Shown: positions 10,428-19,267, numbered from the stretch's first letter. The stretch is 64,000 bases of DNA from Campylobacter portucalensis (GCF_009690845.1 NZ_VWSJ01000006.1:48100-112099), one strand, 5' to 3'. Translations and numbers: made by a program. Notes: generated by a model from the letters alone, not told the origin.

Positions 10428-10433
10428 TACAAT
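10428..10433 (+). promoter_or_regulatory. Likely -10 box for sorAB
   Basis: TACAAT lies 30 bases before the sorA start in a 98-base intergenic spacer made almost only of A and T, the usual form of a Campylobacter sigma-70 promoter, where no clear -35 box is expected. The assignment is by motif and position only. Confidence 0.4.
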
Positions 10434-10462
10434 CATTTTAAAATTTTATGAAAGGTTTAAAA

Positions 10463-11707
10463 ATGATTAAAGATAAAAAATATTATCAAAAAAGAAGAAG
10501 TTTTTTAAAAAATACATCTCTTATGGCTTTTGCTTCAATAATAGGTACTAAGGTTCCTTTTGGCGATAATTTTCCAAATTTTTTAGTTCCAGCAGCAGCT
10601 GAAAAATTAGAAAATTTTCAATTAGAAGGAAAATCGGATCTTATTTTTCATAATGATAGACCAATAACAGGCGAAACGCCAGCACATTTGCTTGATGATG
10701 ATTTTACAAAACCTGAGTATGTTTTTGTAAGAAATAATGGACTTCCACCTGAAAAAAGCGTACTTGATCCAAAAAAATGGACTTTAGAAATTACAGGAGA
10801 GAGCTGTTTAAATCCAAAAATTTTTACTCTTGATGAGTTAAAAACCAAATTTAAACACTACACTTATGCATTAACTCTTGAATGTGGTGGCAATGGAAGA
10901 GGAGAAGTTGTGCCAGGTACTATGGGGACTCAGTGGGGCGTTGGTGCTGTTTATTGTGGTCGCTGGACTGGCGTTAGACTTGGCGATATCTTAAAAAGTT
11001 GCGGGATAAAAGATGATGCAATTTATGTTGGATATTATGGCGTTGATATACCTTTAAATGGTGATACATCGAAAAATCCAATAAGTCGCGGTGTTCCGAT
11101 TTCTAAAGCGATGAGTGATGAGACTTTGGTAGCTTTTGCATACGAAGGAAAAGATATTCCTTTAATGAATGGCTATCCTCTTAGATTGGTTTGTGGTGGA
11201 TATCCAGCATCTGCTTCTGGAAAATGGCTTAAAAAAATTAGCATTAGAAATAAAATTCACGATGGAGAAAAGATGATGGGTTCATATCAAGTACCTTGCC
11301 ATCCAGTAGCTCCAGGAAGCGATGCAAAAGGTGTTGATATGTGCATAATAGAATCAATGCCAATAAAATCTGTAATAACTTATCCACAAAACAAAATAAA
11401 AATCTCTAAGAATGATAAACTAGAAATTCGTGGAAAAGCGTGGGCAGGTGAGCTAGAAGTAAGTAAAGTTGAGATAAGCATTGATTTTGGTGCTACTTGG
11501 ATAAAAGCAAAATTAGAAAAACCGCTAAATCGCCTTGCATGGCAAAAATTTGTCGGCGAGATAAAATTTAAAGAAGAGGGCTATTATGAAGTTTGGGCTA
11601 GAGCAACCGATAATAACGGCGTATCTCAACCGATGGTCTTAGGAGCGTGGAATCCAAAAGGATATTTAAATAACTCTTGTCATAGAGTTGCTGTTTTTGT
11701 TAGTTAG
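10463..11707 (+). CDS. sorA: Sulfite dehydrogenase, molybdopterin subunit (SorA-like)
   Basis: A 414-residue periplasmic molybdoenzyme of the sulfite oxidase/SoxC family, the counterpart of C. jejuni Cj0005c. It oxidises sulfite to sulfate and hands electrons to a c-type cytochrome. A twin-arginine signal, RRSFLK at 11-16, fits export of the folded cofactor-bound protein. Cys141 in ALTLECGGNGRG is the expected molybdenum ligand, and a C-terminal Mo-co dimerisation domain follows. I chose ATG 10463 over the in-frame ATG at 10448 because AAAGG at 10451-10455 sits 7 bases before it. The cytochrome partner follows after 44 bases. Confidence 0.92.
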   Translation: MIKDKKYYQKRRSFLKNTSLMAFASIIGTKVPFGDNFPNFLVPAAAEKLENFQLEGKSDLIFHNDRPITGETPAHLLDDDFTKPEYVFVRNNGLPPEKSVLDPKKWTLEITGESCLNPKIFTLDELKTKFKHYTYALTLECGGNGRGEVVPGTMGTQWGVGAVYCGRWTGVRLGDILKSCGIKDDAIYVGYYGVDIPLNGDTSKNPISRGVPISKAMSDETLVAFAYEGKDIPLMNGYPLRLVCGGYPASASGKWLKKISIRNKIHDGEKMMGSYQVPCHPVAPGSDAKGVDMCIIESMPIKSVITYPQNKIKISKNDKLEIRGKAWAGELEVSKVEISIDFGATWIKAKLEKPLNRLAWQKFVGEIKFKEEGYYEVWARATDNNGVSQPMVLGAWNPKGYLNNSCHRVAVFVS

Positions 11708-11751
11708 GCTCTAAATTTATAGTTAGCGAAATTTGTATAAACGGAGATTAT

Positions 11752-12069
11752 ATGAAAAAAATATTTTTTATGTTTGCTATTTTTAGTGTTATTTTTGCAA
11801 ACGAAATAGATTTAGAAAGCGGATTAAAGATTGATGATGGCTGGGATATAGTAGCAGCAAATTGTATAGCGTGCCATAGTGCAAATTTAATAACAAATCA
11901 AAAAGCAACAAAACAAGGATGGTTAGATATCATAAGATGGATGCAAAGAAGTGAAGGGCTTTGGGAGTTAGATCCAGAGATGGAAAATACAATAATAAGC
12001 TATCTTGCTAAAAATTACGGTAATAAATTTGAAACCAGAAAACGCTTACCTCTTTTAATATCAGACTAG
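11752..12069 (+). CDS. sorB: Monohaem cytochrome c, sulfite dehydrogenase subunit (SorB-like)
   Basis: A 105-residue secreted cytochrome. A signal peptide (about 1-16, ending FSVIFA) precedes a single haem-binding CIACH at 38-42. Met64 in RWMQ is a likely sixth haem ligand. It is directly downstream of sorA with GGAG before its ATG, matching the Cj0005c-Cj0004c pair of C. jejuni, where the cytochrome accepts electrons from the molybdenum subunit and feeds the respiratory chain. Function is inferred from haem motif plus context. Confidence 0.9.
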   Translation: MKKIFFMFAIFSVIFANEIDLESGLKIDDGWDIVAANCIACHSANLITNQKATKQGWLDIIRWMQRSEGLWELDPEMENTIISYLAKNYGNKFETRKRLPLLISD

Positions 12070-12071
12070 TT

Positions 12072-12103
12072 ATAAATTTAGAGATTTAAATCTCTAAATT
12101 TAT
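12072..12103. terminator. 32-nt perfect palindrome between convergent genes
   Basis: Sixteen bases (ATAAATTTAGAGATTT) are followed at once by their exact reverse complement, so transcripts from either strand can fold a long hairpin. It begins two bases after the sorB stop and faces the minus-strand flavoprotein gene, so it probably ends transcription in both directions. No strong run of T follows on the plus strand. Confidence 0.65.
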
Positions 12104-12192
12104 CTAAAACATAAAAATTTAAGCTTGCATTAAAGCCCTATAAAATAGTCGATAAAAATTTATTTACTCGATTATAATTTAAAATGGACACT

Positions 12193-13527
12193 TTATGCAT
12201 TTGCAAATAAATCATTTAGTGCTTCACTTATGCTAGGATGTGTGAAAATTTGATTTTTAAAAATACTTATATCTGCATCTAGTTGCATAATAAGAGCTAT
12301 TTCGTTTATAAGTTCATGGGCATCTATGCAATGAAAAGTAGCACCTAAGATTTTTTTGTTTTTTGTATCAACTATAGCTTTTAAAAATCCACTCTCTTTT
12401 CCTAAAATTTTTGCATTTGGAATGTTGGCAAGAGGGAGTTTTAAGATATTTATAGAGTCATTATCCAATACATCTTTTTCTTTTAAACCAATTTTTGCTA
12501 GAGGCGTATTTGTAAATAATACATTTGCATGAATTGGGCGATTATTTGTAGTTCTTTTTTTATCTCCAAAGAGATGTGAAAAAATTATTCTATAATCATC
12601 AAGAGATATATATGTGAAAAACTCACCGCCTTTTGCATCACCAACTGCGTAAATATTTGGATTTGTAGTCTGTAAAAATTCATTTACAACTATACTTTCA
12701 TCGCTATTTAGTTTTACATTTGCAGATTCTAAATTTAGTGATTTTGTATTTGCAACTCTTCCTGTTGCAAGCAAAAATGCATCTGCTTTTAAAGAGATTT
12801 CACTATCTTTGCTTTTATAAATAATTGTGTCATTATTGATTGATAGAGGTTTTGCTTCAAGCAAAATTTCTATACCTTGAGCTTCTAATTCATTTTTTAC
12901 GCTGTTTTTTACATCTTCATCCTCATTTGGAAGAAATTCATCTTTTCTTATTAATATACTAACTTTTGAGCCAAAATTTGCAAACATCGAGGCAAATTCA
13001 AGACCTATAAAACCGCTACCTATAACCACTAAATGATCAGGTAAATTTTCTATATCTAAAATCTCTTTGCTAGTATAAACTTGATTAGAATCTATCTTTA
13101 TAGATGGAATTTTATCATAAGAGCCAGTATTTATGATAAATTTATTGGCACTTATGGTTATATTTTTACCATTATCTTGTGCTATATTTATGTGATTTTC
13201 ATCTAAAAAATTTGCAACGCCATCTATAATATCTATATTTTTATTATCATTTAGCATTGCATAATTTTTTGCTCTTAAAGTAGTTATTAGCTCATTTTTT
13301 TGTTTCATAGCACTTTTAAAATACTCTTTTTTATCTTCATAAAATCTTGCTTCTTTTGATAAATTTAATAATTTTTTTGTAGGAATGCAGCCGATATTTA
13401 TGCAAGTTCCGCCATACATATTTTTAGATTTTTCAATCAAAGCAACCTTTTTTCCGATATTTGCCATTTTAATTGCTAAAGTTTTTCCAGCCTTTCCAAA
13501 ACCAATTATTGCAAAATCGTAGTTCAT
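12193..13527 (-). CDS. RclA/Har-like pyridine nucleotide-disulfide oxidoreductase
   Basis: A 444-residue class I flavoprotein disulfide reductase. The FAD motif GFGKAGKTLA is near the N-terminus, the redox pair is Cys42 and Cys47 in GGTCINIGCIPTKK, a second Rossmann motif (GSGFIGLEFASMF) binds NAD(P)H, and the C-terminal catalytic HPSISE is at 430-435. The redox segment is the type found in RclA and bacterial hypothiocyanous acid reductases, so a role against host-made oxidants is plausible but inferred. A TTG 12 bases further out lies in the ribosome-binding GGAG; ATG 13527 is the start. Monocistronic, divergent from nothing close. Confidence 0.85.
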   Translation of the reverse strand: MNYDFAIIGFGKAGKTLAIKMANIGKKVALIEKSKNMYGGTCINIGCIPTKKLLNLSKEARFYEDKKEYFKSAMKQKNELITTLRAKNYAMLNDNKNIDIIDGVANFLDENHINIAQDNGKNITISANKFIINTGSYDKIPSIKIDSNQVYTSKEILDIENLPDHLVVIGSGFIGLEFASMFANFGSKVSILIRKDEFLPNEDEDVKNSVKNELEAQGIEILLEAKPLSINNDTIIYKSKDSEISLKADAFLLATGRVANTKSLNLESANVKLNSDESIVVNEFLQTTNPNIYAVGDAKGGEFFTYISLDDYRIIFSHLFGDKKRTTNNRPIHANVLFTNTPLAKIGLKEKDVLDNDSINILKLPLANIPNAKILGKESGFLKAIVDTKNKKILGATFHCIDAHELINEIALIMQLDADISIFKNQIFTHPSISEALNDLFANA

Positions 13528-13629
13528 TTTTGTCTCCAATATTTAAAATGAGGTATTTTATATTTTTTCTAAAAATACACTATAAATAAATTAAAAATAT
13601 TATTTAAAACTATCTTTTAAATTTGCAAA

Positions 13630-14769
13630 TTAAATATCTAAATAGTTTATTTTTTCTATGATTTTATCATTTTTTACATAAACTCTAGGAATTCTTCTTT
13701 GCATCGAACAAAGCACTTCATAGCTTATGGTATTTGATCTTTTTGCCACTTCATCTGCTGTTAAATTTTCATCAAAAATAGTAGCAAATTCTCCTATCTT
13801 AACATCCATATTAAGTGGTATTTTTACCATACATTGATCCATACAAATTCTACCTACAACAGGACATTTAACGCCTTTTATTAAAATTTCAGGTGAGTTT
13901 TGAATCCTTGCAAAACCATCTGCGTATCCGATATTTACAGTAGCAATTTTTTCTAAATTTTTAGTTTTGTAAGTTAGTGAGTAGCTTATAAATTTATCTT
14001 TTGGTAGAATTTTTATATTTATTATTTTTGCTTTTAGACTCATAACGGGCTTTAAATTTAGTTTATGGCGTGTATGGTTTGATGGATAATAGCCGTAATT
14101 TGCCAATCCAACCCTTACCATATTAAATTGAAAATTTTTAAAATTTATAGTAGCTGCTGAGTTTGATATATGTTTTAAATTTATAAAAAGTGAGTTTTGT
14201 TCTAATAAATTTATGATTTGAGTAAATTTTTCATTTTGCAAGTTCGTAAATTTATGATCGCTTGAATCTGAATTTGAAAAGTGGCTAAAAATACCCAAAA
14301 TCTCTAAATTTGAAAGCTTTGAAATCTCTAAAATTTCATCTTTTGTTTTTAAGATATCATCTAGTAAAAACCCAATTCTTGACATTCCTGTATCAATTGC
14401 AATATGAATTTTTAAAATTTTTGAGTTTTTTTTTGCGATTTTATTTGCTACTTTTGCCATTTCTAAATTATAAATAGGAAGTTCTAAATTGTATTTTAAA
14501 CAAGCCTTTATATTTTCACAAAATCCAAGAAGCAAAATTGGAAGTTTTATTCCATTTTTTCTCAATTCAACACCTTCATTGAGTCTTGAAACTGCTAAAT
14601 AATCAGCCCCCAATTTTTCATAAAATTTAGAAATCATAACGCTTCCATGCCCATAAGCATCAGCTTTTACTACGCCACAAAATTTAACACCATCATTTAA
14701 TAAAGATTTAATGTTTTTAAAATTATGCTCAAAATTATCTAAATTTATTAAAGTATAAATATTTTCCAT
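13630..14769 (-). CDS. alr: Alanine racemase
   Basis: A 379-residue PLP enzyme that makes D-alanine for peptidoglycan. The PLP lysine is Lys35 in VVKADAYGHG. The family blocks AIDTGMSRIGF and NIGYADGFAR, and the C-terminal beta domain with VGRICMDQCMV, are all visible. Length is normal. It lies 8 bases downstream of the dnaQ-like gene in a minus-strand unit rpe-dnaQ-alr. AAGGAT precedes the start. Very sure. Confidence 0.95.
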   Translation of the reverse strand: MENIYTLINLDNFEHNFKNIKSLLNDGVKFCGVVKADAYGHGSVMISKFYEKLGADYLAVSRLNEGVELRKNGIKLPILLLGFCENIKACLKYNLELPIYNLEMAKVANKIAKKNSKILKIHIAIDTGMSRIGFLLDDILKTKDEILEISKLSNLEILGIFSHFSNSDSSDHKFTNLQNEKFTQIINLLEQNSLFINLKHISNSAATINFKNFQFNMVRVGLANYGYYPSNHTRHKLNLKPVMSLKAKIINIKILPKDKFISYSLTYKTKNLEKIATVNIGYADGFARIQNSPEILIKGVKCPVVGRICMDQCMVKIPLNMDVKIGEFATIFDENLTADEVAKRSNTISYEVLCSMQRRIPRVYVKNDKIIEKINYLDI

Positions 14770-14777
14770 TTTTATCC

Positions 14778-15566
14778 TTATAATGTCGATATTTTAAGAT
14801 TTTTTGCAGTTTTTGAAAATTTTATTAAATTTTCAGTTGTTTTTATATTTGGAGGAATTTTGTTTAAACAGTATTTAAAAATTTCAAATGCACTTATGGC
14901 ATCACTTAAAGCTCTATGATGAGTATTTTGTATATAAAGTAACTCTTTTAAAAACTCAAGACCATATTTTTGTGATGGTATTGTTTTTCTAGCTAAATCA
15001 ATAGTGCAAATATGCCTATTTAAAAGCATCCCATAACCTAAATTTTCTAAACTTTTACTGATAAAATTGTAATCAAATTTAACATTATGTGCCACAAAAA
15101 CACTACTTCCTAAAAAGATTTTAAATTTTTCTAATACATTCTTAAGCGTTGGTGCTTTTTCTAAATTTTCAATAGTTATGCCTGTTAATTCTTGAATACT
15201 TTGTGGGATTTCGTTTGCTTTTATAAAACTTTCGAATCTATCTAAAATGACTCCATTTTGGCACTTTATAGCTCCTATTTCTATAATTTGTCCGCTATTT
15301 ATACCGCCATTTGTTTCTATATCAACTACACAAAAAATCTCATTTTGAATTTTTGTATTGGCTGTTTTTAATGTAACTTTTCCATTTTTGAGTTTTAAAA
15401 TTTCAAGCCCAAGAGTTTTCCACATATCTAAATTTTTTGGTTCAAAAAGTTCAGTAATTTGTAAAATTTGATTTGAAATTTTTATAAAATCATAGTAATT
15501 TATCGATTTATTTGCCAATAAATTTATTAAATAATCTAAATTTTTATCTTTTTGTTGCACTATCAA
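14778..15566 (-). CDS. dnaQ: DnaQ-family 3'-5' exonuclease (DNA polymerase III epsilon-like)
   Basis: A 262-residue protein with the DEDDh exonuclease signature: Asp82 and Glu84 in VVDIETNGG, Asp165 in VAHNVKFDYNF, and His217/Asp222 in HHRALSDA. About 75 residues precede the exonuclease domain, a feature of the Campylobacter protein in the same rpe-dnaQ neighbourhood. It is the best candidate for the proofreading subunit, though a general DEDDh exonuclease role cannot be excluded. Its start overlaps the rpe stop by 4 bases. Confidence 0.88.
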   Translation of the reverse strand: MIVQQKDKNLDYLINLLANKSINYYDFIKISNQILQITELFEPKNLDMWKTLGLEILKLKNGKVTLKTANTKIQNEIFCVVDIETNGGINSGQIIEIGAIKCQNGVILDRFESFIKANEIPQSIQELTGITIENLEKAPTLKNVLEKFKIFLGSSVFVAHNVKFDYNFISKSLENLGYGMLLNRHICTIDLARKTIPSQKYGLEFLKELLYIQNTHHRALSDAISAFEIFKYCLNKIPPNIKTTENLIKFSKTAKNLKISTL

Positions 15567-16204
15567 ACTTTTAAAGAATTTATAGAAGCTTTATAATCAT
15601 TTGATGAAAATATATAGCTACCAGCTACCACAATATCAGCACCAGCACTATCTAAATCACGCACATTTAACCCATTTACACCGCCATCTACTTCTATCAT
15701 ACAGATTGAATTTGTTTTGTATATCAGCTCTTTTAATTCTTTGATTTTATCTAATACGCTAGGAATAAATTTTTGCCCACCAAAACCAGGATTTACACTC
15801 ATCAAAAGCACCATATCTACGCTATTTATTATGTGTTTTATTGAATTTATAGGTGTATGAGGATTTAGCACCACAGCAGGACTTACGCCATTGTTTCTAA
15901 TGTGATCTATTAATCTTAAAGGATGTTTTTCTTCTTCTATATGAAAACTTATAAATTTAGGTTTTATGGGTAAAAACATATCCACAAAAAATCCAACATT
16001 TTCTACCATCAAATGTATATCAAGAGGTATGGTGCTAGCTTTTTTTGCAACTTCTACGACAATAGGACCAATTGTTAAATTTGGAACAAAATGTCCATCC
16101 ATTACATCTATATGAAGCAAATCAGCTCCACATTCACATACCTTTTTTATTTCACTACTTAAATTCCCAAAATCAGCCGATAAAATACTGGGTGCTACAT
16201 ACAT
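15563..16204 (-). CDS. rpe: Ribulose-phosphate 3-epimerase
   Basis: A 213-residue TIM-barrel enzyme that interconverts ribulose-5-phosphate and xylulose-5-phosphate in the pentose phosphate pathway. PSILSADF, HIDVMDGHFVPN (metal ligands His31, Asp33), MSVNPGFGGQ and EVDGGV are all in their family positions. Normal length. First gene of the minus-strand rpe-dnaQ-alr unit and divergent from rpmB, as in C. jejuni. AAGGAA lies before the ATG. Confidence 0.96.
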   Translation of the reverse strand: MYVAPSILSADFGNLSSEIKKVCECGADLLHIDVMDGHFVPNLTIGPIVVEVAKKASTIPLDIHLMVENVGFFVDMFLPIKPKFISFHIEEEKHPLRLIDHIRNNGVSPAVVLNPHTPINSIKHIINSVDMVLLMSVNPGFGGQKFIPSVLDKIKELKELIYKTNSICMIEVDGGVNGLNVRDLDSAGADIVVAGSYIFSSNDYKASINSLKV

Positions 16205-16307
16205 ATTTTTCCTTTATTTTTAATCCCGACATTTTATCAATTTTTACCATAAAAATATATAAATTTAAAAATATATGTTTTTTAAGAGAAATTTGAAGTT
16301 TTTTTGG

Positions 16308-16313
16308 TATAAT
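16308..16313 (+). promoter_or_regulatory. Extended -10 promoter for rpmB
   Basis: TGGTATAAT is a perfect -10 box with the extended TGn element, preceded by a T run. It lies 32 bases before rpmB in the divergent rpe-rpmB spacer. Confidence 0.7.
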
Positions 16314-16344
16314 TGCTCTTTAATTTTTTTAAAAAGGATAGAAA

Positions 16345-16536
16345 ATGGCAAGAAGATGTGCGATAACAGGCAAAGGTGCTTTAGTAGGAAATAATGTTAG
16401 CCATGCAAACAATAAAACAAAAAAGAGATTTTTACCGAATTTAAGAAGTGTTCGTGTAGTATTGGAAGATGGCACAACAAAAAGAATAAAAGTTGCAGCT
16501 TCTACTTTAAGAACTATGAAAAAAGTTTCTAAATAG
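16345..16536 (+). CDS. rpmB: 50S ribosomal protein L28
   Basis: A 63-residue basic protein with the L28 start [16 protein letters not shown] and the conserved RRFLPNL-type stretch ([11 protein letters not shown]). Normal length for Campylobacterota. AAAAAGGA precedes the ATG and a strong promoter lies just upstream. Very sure. Confidence 0.97.
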   Translation: MARRCAITGKGALVGNNVSHANNKTKKRFLPNLRSVRVVLEDGTTKRIKVAASTLRTMKKVSK

Positions 16537-16555
16537 TATTTTTACGGATAGAGGA

Positions 16556-17689
16556 ATGAGCCTTTCTCTCGATAAAGCTAAAAAATTCCTCAATTGGACT
16601 AAAACTTCAAAACCAGATATAGATATCAATACTGAGCTTTATGAACAACTAAAACCATTTCGTTTACCGCTTATTTTAGTGGTTTTTATGATGTTAATTG
16701 GCACTTTAGGGTTTATATTTTTTAGTGATTTTTCATTAATTGATGGATTTTATCAAGCTGGTATGACTTTTACAACTGTGGGTTTTACTGAAGCTTCTAA
16801 TGTTACGCCTGCTGGTAGAATTTTTGCTGTTGTTTTTATGTTTGCTGGTTTTGGAGTTTGTATGTTTTCTTTTGGTGTTTTTATAGAAATTTTAAAAAAA
16901 GGCACCCTACTTAATATCATAAGAGAGAGAAATATGATTTATAAAATAGCAAGATTAAAAAATCATTTTGTTATATGTTATCATAATGATTTTACGATAG
17001 AATTAGTAAAACAATTTAGAGAAAATCACATCCCTTTTGTAGTTATAGATCCTCAGCCAAATTTAATAGATATAGCAAAAAAAGAGAGATATCCTTATTT
17101 TATAGTTGGCGAACCTCACACTGAGTCCTCTTTATTAAAATCACATCTATCAAGTGCTAAAGGCATTATAGCTCTTAGTCCAAATATAGCAGATAATATC
17201 GCCATAATAGCCACTGCAAGACTTTATGAAAAAGAATTAGAGCTTATTAAACCATATTTTATAATGACAACAGCTGCCAATGATAGCGACTCAGATAAGC
17301 TTAAAAAATTAGGTGCTGATTCTGTAGTGCTTCCTTCAAAATTAGCCGCACAAAGATTAAGTGCTGTTAGTGTTAGACCAGATATGGAAAATATTTTAGA
17401 TAGATTTTTATATCAAAAAGATTCTTTAATTGATATAGAGGAGATTATTGTTCCAGAATATTCTTGGGTAAGGTTTAAGAGATTAAAAGAGACTCGTTTA
17501 AGGGAAATCACAAGTGCTGATATTGTAGGAATACGTGATGAAAATGATAAGTTTATACCTATGCCTAGCGGTGATGCATTGATAGGAACGGGTTCTAAAT
17601 TATTAGTTATAGGCACTGCAGAGGGTATAAATTTTACAAGAAAATTGATAAATGGCAAATATAAACCTCAAGATTTAAGATATGTCTAA
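16556..17689 (+). CDS. Two-helix potassium channel with RCK domain
   Basis: A 377-residue membrane protein with helices at about 37-56 and 88-112 flanking a pore loop, then a cytoplasmic RCK/TrkA-N domain from about 136. The selectivity filter reads TVGFT (74-78) in place of TVGYG. The RCK N-terminal segment (HFVICYHNDF) lacks the usual glycine-rich nucleotide motif. This architecture resembles the Helicobacter pylori channel HpKchA. It should pass K+ across the inner membrane under control of ligands at the RCK domain. It starts 19 bases after rpmB, so may share its promoter. Confidence 0.85.
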   Translation: MSLSLDKAKKFLNWTKTSKPDIDINTELYEQLKPFRLPLILVVFMMLIGTLGFIFFSDFSLIDGFYQAGMTFTTVGFTEASNVTPAGRIFAVVFMFAGFGVCMFSFGVFIEILKKGTLLNIIRERNMIYKIARLKNHFVICYHNDFTIELVKQFRENHIPFVVIDPQPNLIDIAKKERYPYFIVGEPHTESSLLKSHLSSAKGIIALSPNIADNIAIIATARLYEKELELIKPYFIMTTAANDSDSDKLKKLGADSVVLPSKLAAQRLSAVSVRPDMENILDRFLYQKDSLIDIEEIIVPEYSWVRFKRLKETRLREITSADIVGIRDENDKFIPMPSGDALIGTGSKLLVIGTAEGINFTRKLINGKYKPQDLRYV

Positions 17690-17761
17690 AAAAGATACAA
17701 TTAAATAGTAATTTAAGCAAAATTTGAGTAGAATTTTGCATATTTTTATTAAGGAGTGCAA

Positions 17762-17980
17762 ATGTTTCACGAGTATAGAGATCTTATGTCTGAGTTAAAG
17801 GGTAAAAATGCAAGATTTGATTCTCTTATGGCAAAGCATGATGAGCTAGATCACAAAGTTGTAAATCTTCAAAATTCTTATGCTAAAGATGAGGAAATTC
17901 ATTCTGTAAAACAAGAAAAATTAAAAATAAAAGATGAAATTTACGCTTTCTTAAAAGCATATCAAGAAGAAGATAGATAA
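17762..17980 (+). CDS. YdcH/DUF465-like small coiled-coil protein
   Basis: A 72-residue hydrophilic helical protein starting MFHEYRDLMSELK, the pattern of the YdcH (DUF465) family. Its function is not established. A GTG six bases earlier overlaps the AAGGAG ribosome-binding site, so ATG 17762 is the start. A similar small gene sits near rpmB in C. jejuni. It ends 4 bases before a hairpin shared with the convergent gene. Confidence 0.8.
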   Translation: MFHEYRDLMSELKGKNARFDSLMAKHDELDHKVVNLQNSYAKDEEIHSVKQEKLKIKDEIYAFLKAYQEEDR

Positions 17981-17984
17981 AATT

Positions 17985-18010
17985 CGATGAGAAATTAAAA
18001 TTTCTCATCG
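17985..18010. terminator. Bidirectional hairpin between convergent genes
   Basis: A 12-bp perfect stem (CGATGAGAAATT) with a two-base AA gap covers the spacer and the last codons of the minus-strand gene. A-rich and T-rich flanks make it usable as a terminator on both strands. Confidence 0.7.
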
Positions 18011-18426
18011 CCTAATGCATGTAGTCTAAAAAGTGCTGTTTCGCATTGGCTTTTTAATTTGTCATTTAAAACAACTAAATCATCATAAAAACATCCAACT
18101 ATATCTAAATCCATTTCAGTCACTTTATTAAATTTTACTTTCTTTTTATTAGAAATATCTTTTACATACACCGAAAAAATTCTTTGACAATGAAGCTTCC
18201 AGTCATTATAATATGTAGATATACCATTATATAAAATGGTTCCTAATAACTCTTCAAATTTGAAGCTTTTATCAAAAAACATCTCTGCAAATTTATCCTC
18301 TTGCCCTAATAAATCAGCTATTTCTTTTTCTCTGCCTTTGATTAATGAGTTTTTAATTCTCATCATAATAAATGACTGTACATCAATGCATTTTTTCAGT
18401 CTATCGATAGTTTTGGTTTTGCTCAC
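17995..18426 (-). CDS. Unrecognised 143-residue helical protein
   Basis: I do not recognise this protein. It is 143 residues, mostly charged and helical, without signal peptide or membrane segment. It has four cysteines, one in the segment WKLHCQRIF and others at scattered positions, with no metal motif I can name. It starts with GTG and has a good AAGGAAG site upstream. It is convergent with the YdcH-like gene, sharing the hairpin, and divergent from the PAS-sensor gene, which might suggest a signalling or chemotaxis link. That link is speculative. Confidence 0.6.
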   Translation of the reverse strand: MSKTKTIDRLKKCIDVQSFIMMRIKNSLIKGREKEIADLLGQEDKFAEMFFDKSFKFEELLGTILYNGISTYYNDWKLHCQRIFSVYVKDISNKKKVKFNKVTEMDLDIVGCFYDDLVVLNDKLKSQCETALFRLHALGDEKF

Positions 18427-18515
18427 AACTCTTCCTTGATATTAAAATATTGAGTAATTATATCATAAAAATTAACAAAAAATATCTTTGTATAAAATTT
18501 TAAGTTGTTTTATGC

Positions 18516-18521
18516 TAAAAT
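18516..18521 (+). promoter_or_regulatory. Extended -10 promoter for the PAS gene
   Basis: TGCTAAAAT is an extended -10-like box 32 bases before the PAS-protein start, in an AT-rich divergent spacer. The same GCTAAAATCC sequence recurs before rpmH at 55577. Confidence 0.5.
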
Positions 18522-18552
18522 CCGCAAAGATTTTATTACTTAGGAGATTAAT

Positions 18553-19125
18553 ATGCAAAAACCTCAACCATTAAATAGAGAGATACAATTAGATTCCAAA
18601 AGATATATTGTATCAAAAACGGATCCGAGAGGCGTAATAACTTTTGCAAATGACTATTTTATGGAAGTTTGTGGATATTCTAAAGAAGAGCTTATCGGTC
18701 AGCCTCATAATATAGTTCGTCATCCAGATATGCCAAAAATAGTTTTTAAAGTTATGTGGGATAGGATAAATCAGGGCAAAAATATTAAAGCTATTGTTAA
18801 AAATTTAGCTAAAGATGGTAGATATTATTGGGTTATGACTGATTTTGAACCAACTTATGATGCGCTAACTCATAGAATCACCGCACACACTGCATATAGA
18901 AGAGCAGCACCAAGAAAAGCTATAGAACAGATTGAGCCTATTTATCAAAAATTAATTGAGATAGAAAAAGATGGCGGCATTAGAGCTAGTGGTGAATTTT
19001 TAGAGAATTTTTTAGAGCTAAATCATACATCATATAATGATTATATAGATAAAATTTCAGAATACAAAGGTTTGACTAAGCTATTTTTTGAAGCGATGAA
19101 GAAAATTTTTGGAAGTAAAAATTAA
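18553..19125 (+). CDS. PAS-domain redox/energy sensor (Aer/CetB-like)
   Basis: A 190-residue soluble protein with a PAS domain at about 10-115. The segment GYSKEELIGQPHNIVRHPDM is typical of the FAD-binding PAS of Aer and of Campylobacter CetB. It has no transmembrane or methyl-accepting domain; the C-terminal part (about 125-190) is helical. In C. jejuni such PAS-only proteins pair with a membrane signalling protein to steer energy taxis; here no partner is adjacent. FAD binding and taxis are inferred from family resemblance. Confidence 0.8.
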   Translation: MQKPQPLNREIQLDSKRYIVSKTDPRGVITFANDYFMEVCGYSKEELIGQPHNIVRHPDMPKIVFKVMWDRINQGKNIKAIVKNLAKDGRYYWVMTDFEPTYDALTHRITAHTAYRRAAPRKAIEQIEPIYQKLIEIEKDGGIRASGEFLENFLELNHTSYNDYIDKISEYKGLTKLFFEAMKKIFGSKN

Positions 19126-19126
19126 T

Positions 19127-19154
19127 TTAATTTCCACTTTAATGTGGAAATTAA
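19127..19154 (+). terminator. Hairpin after the PAS gene
   Basis: An 11-bp perfect stem (TTAATTTCCAC with its complement) and a 6-base loop begin just after the stop codon. No T run follows, so intrinsic termination is likely but not certain. Confidence 0.55.
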
Positions 19155-19267
19155 TACCCTCAAATCCCAAATTTAAAAACTCAATAATAATTAACCAAAA
19201 TTTAACAAAAAATATTTATAATTTTAGAAGTTATAAATTTATAGCGTAAAAAACAGAAAGTAAAAGG

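Noticed and set aside
11385..11400. A perfect DnaA-box-like TTATCCACA
   Set aside because: A single copy inside the sorA coding sequence with no cluster, no dnaA and no AT-rich unwinding element associated with it.
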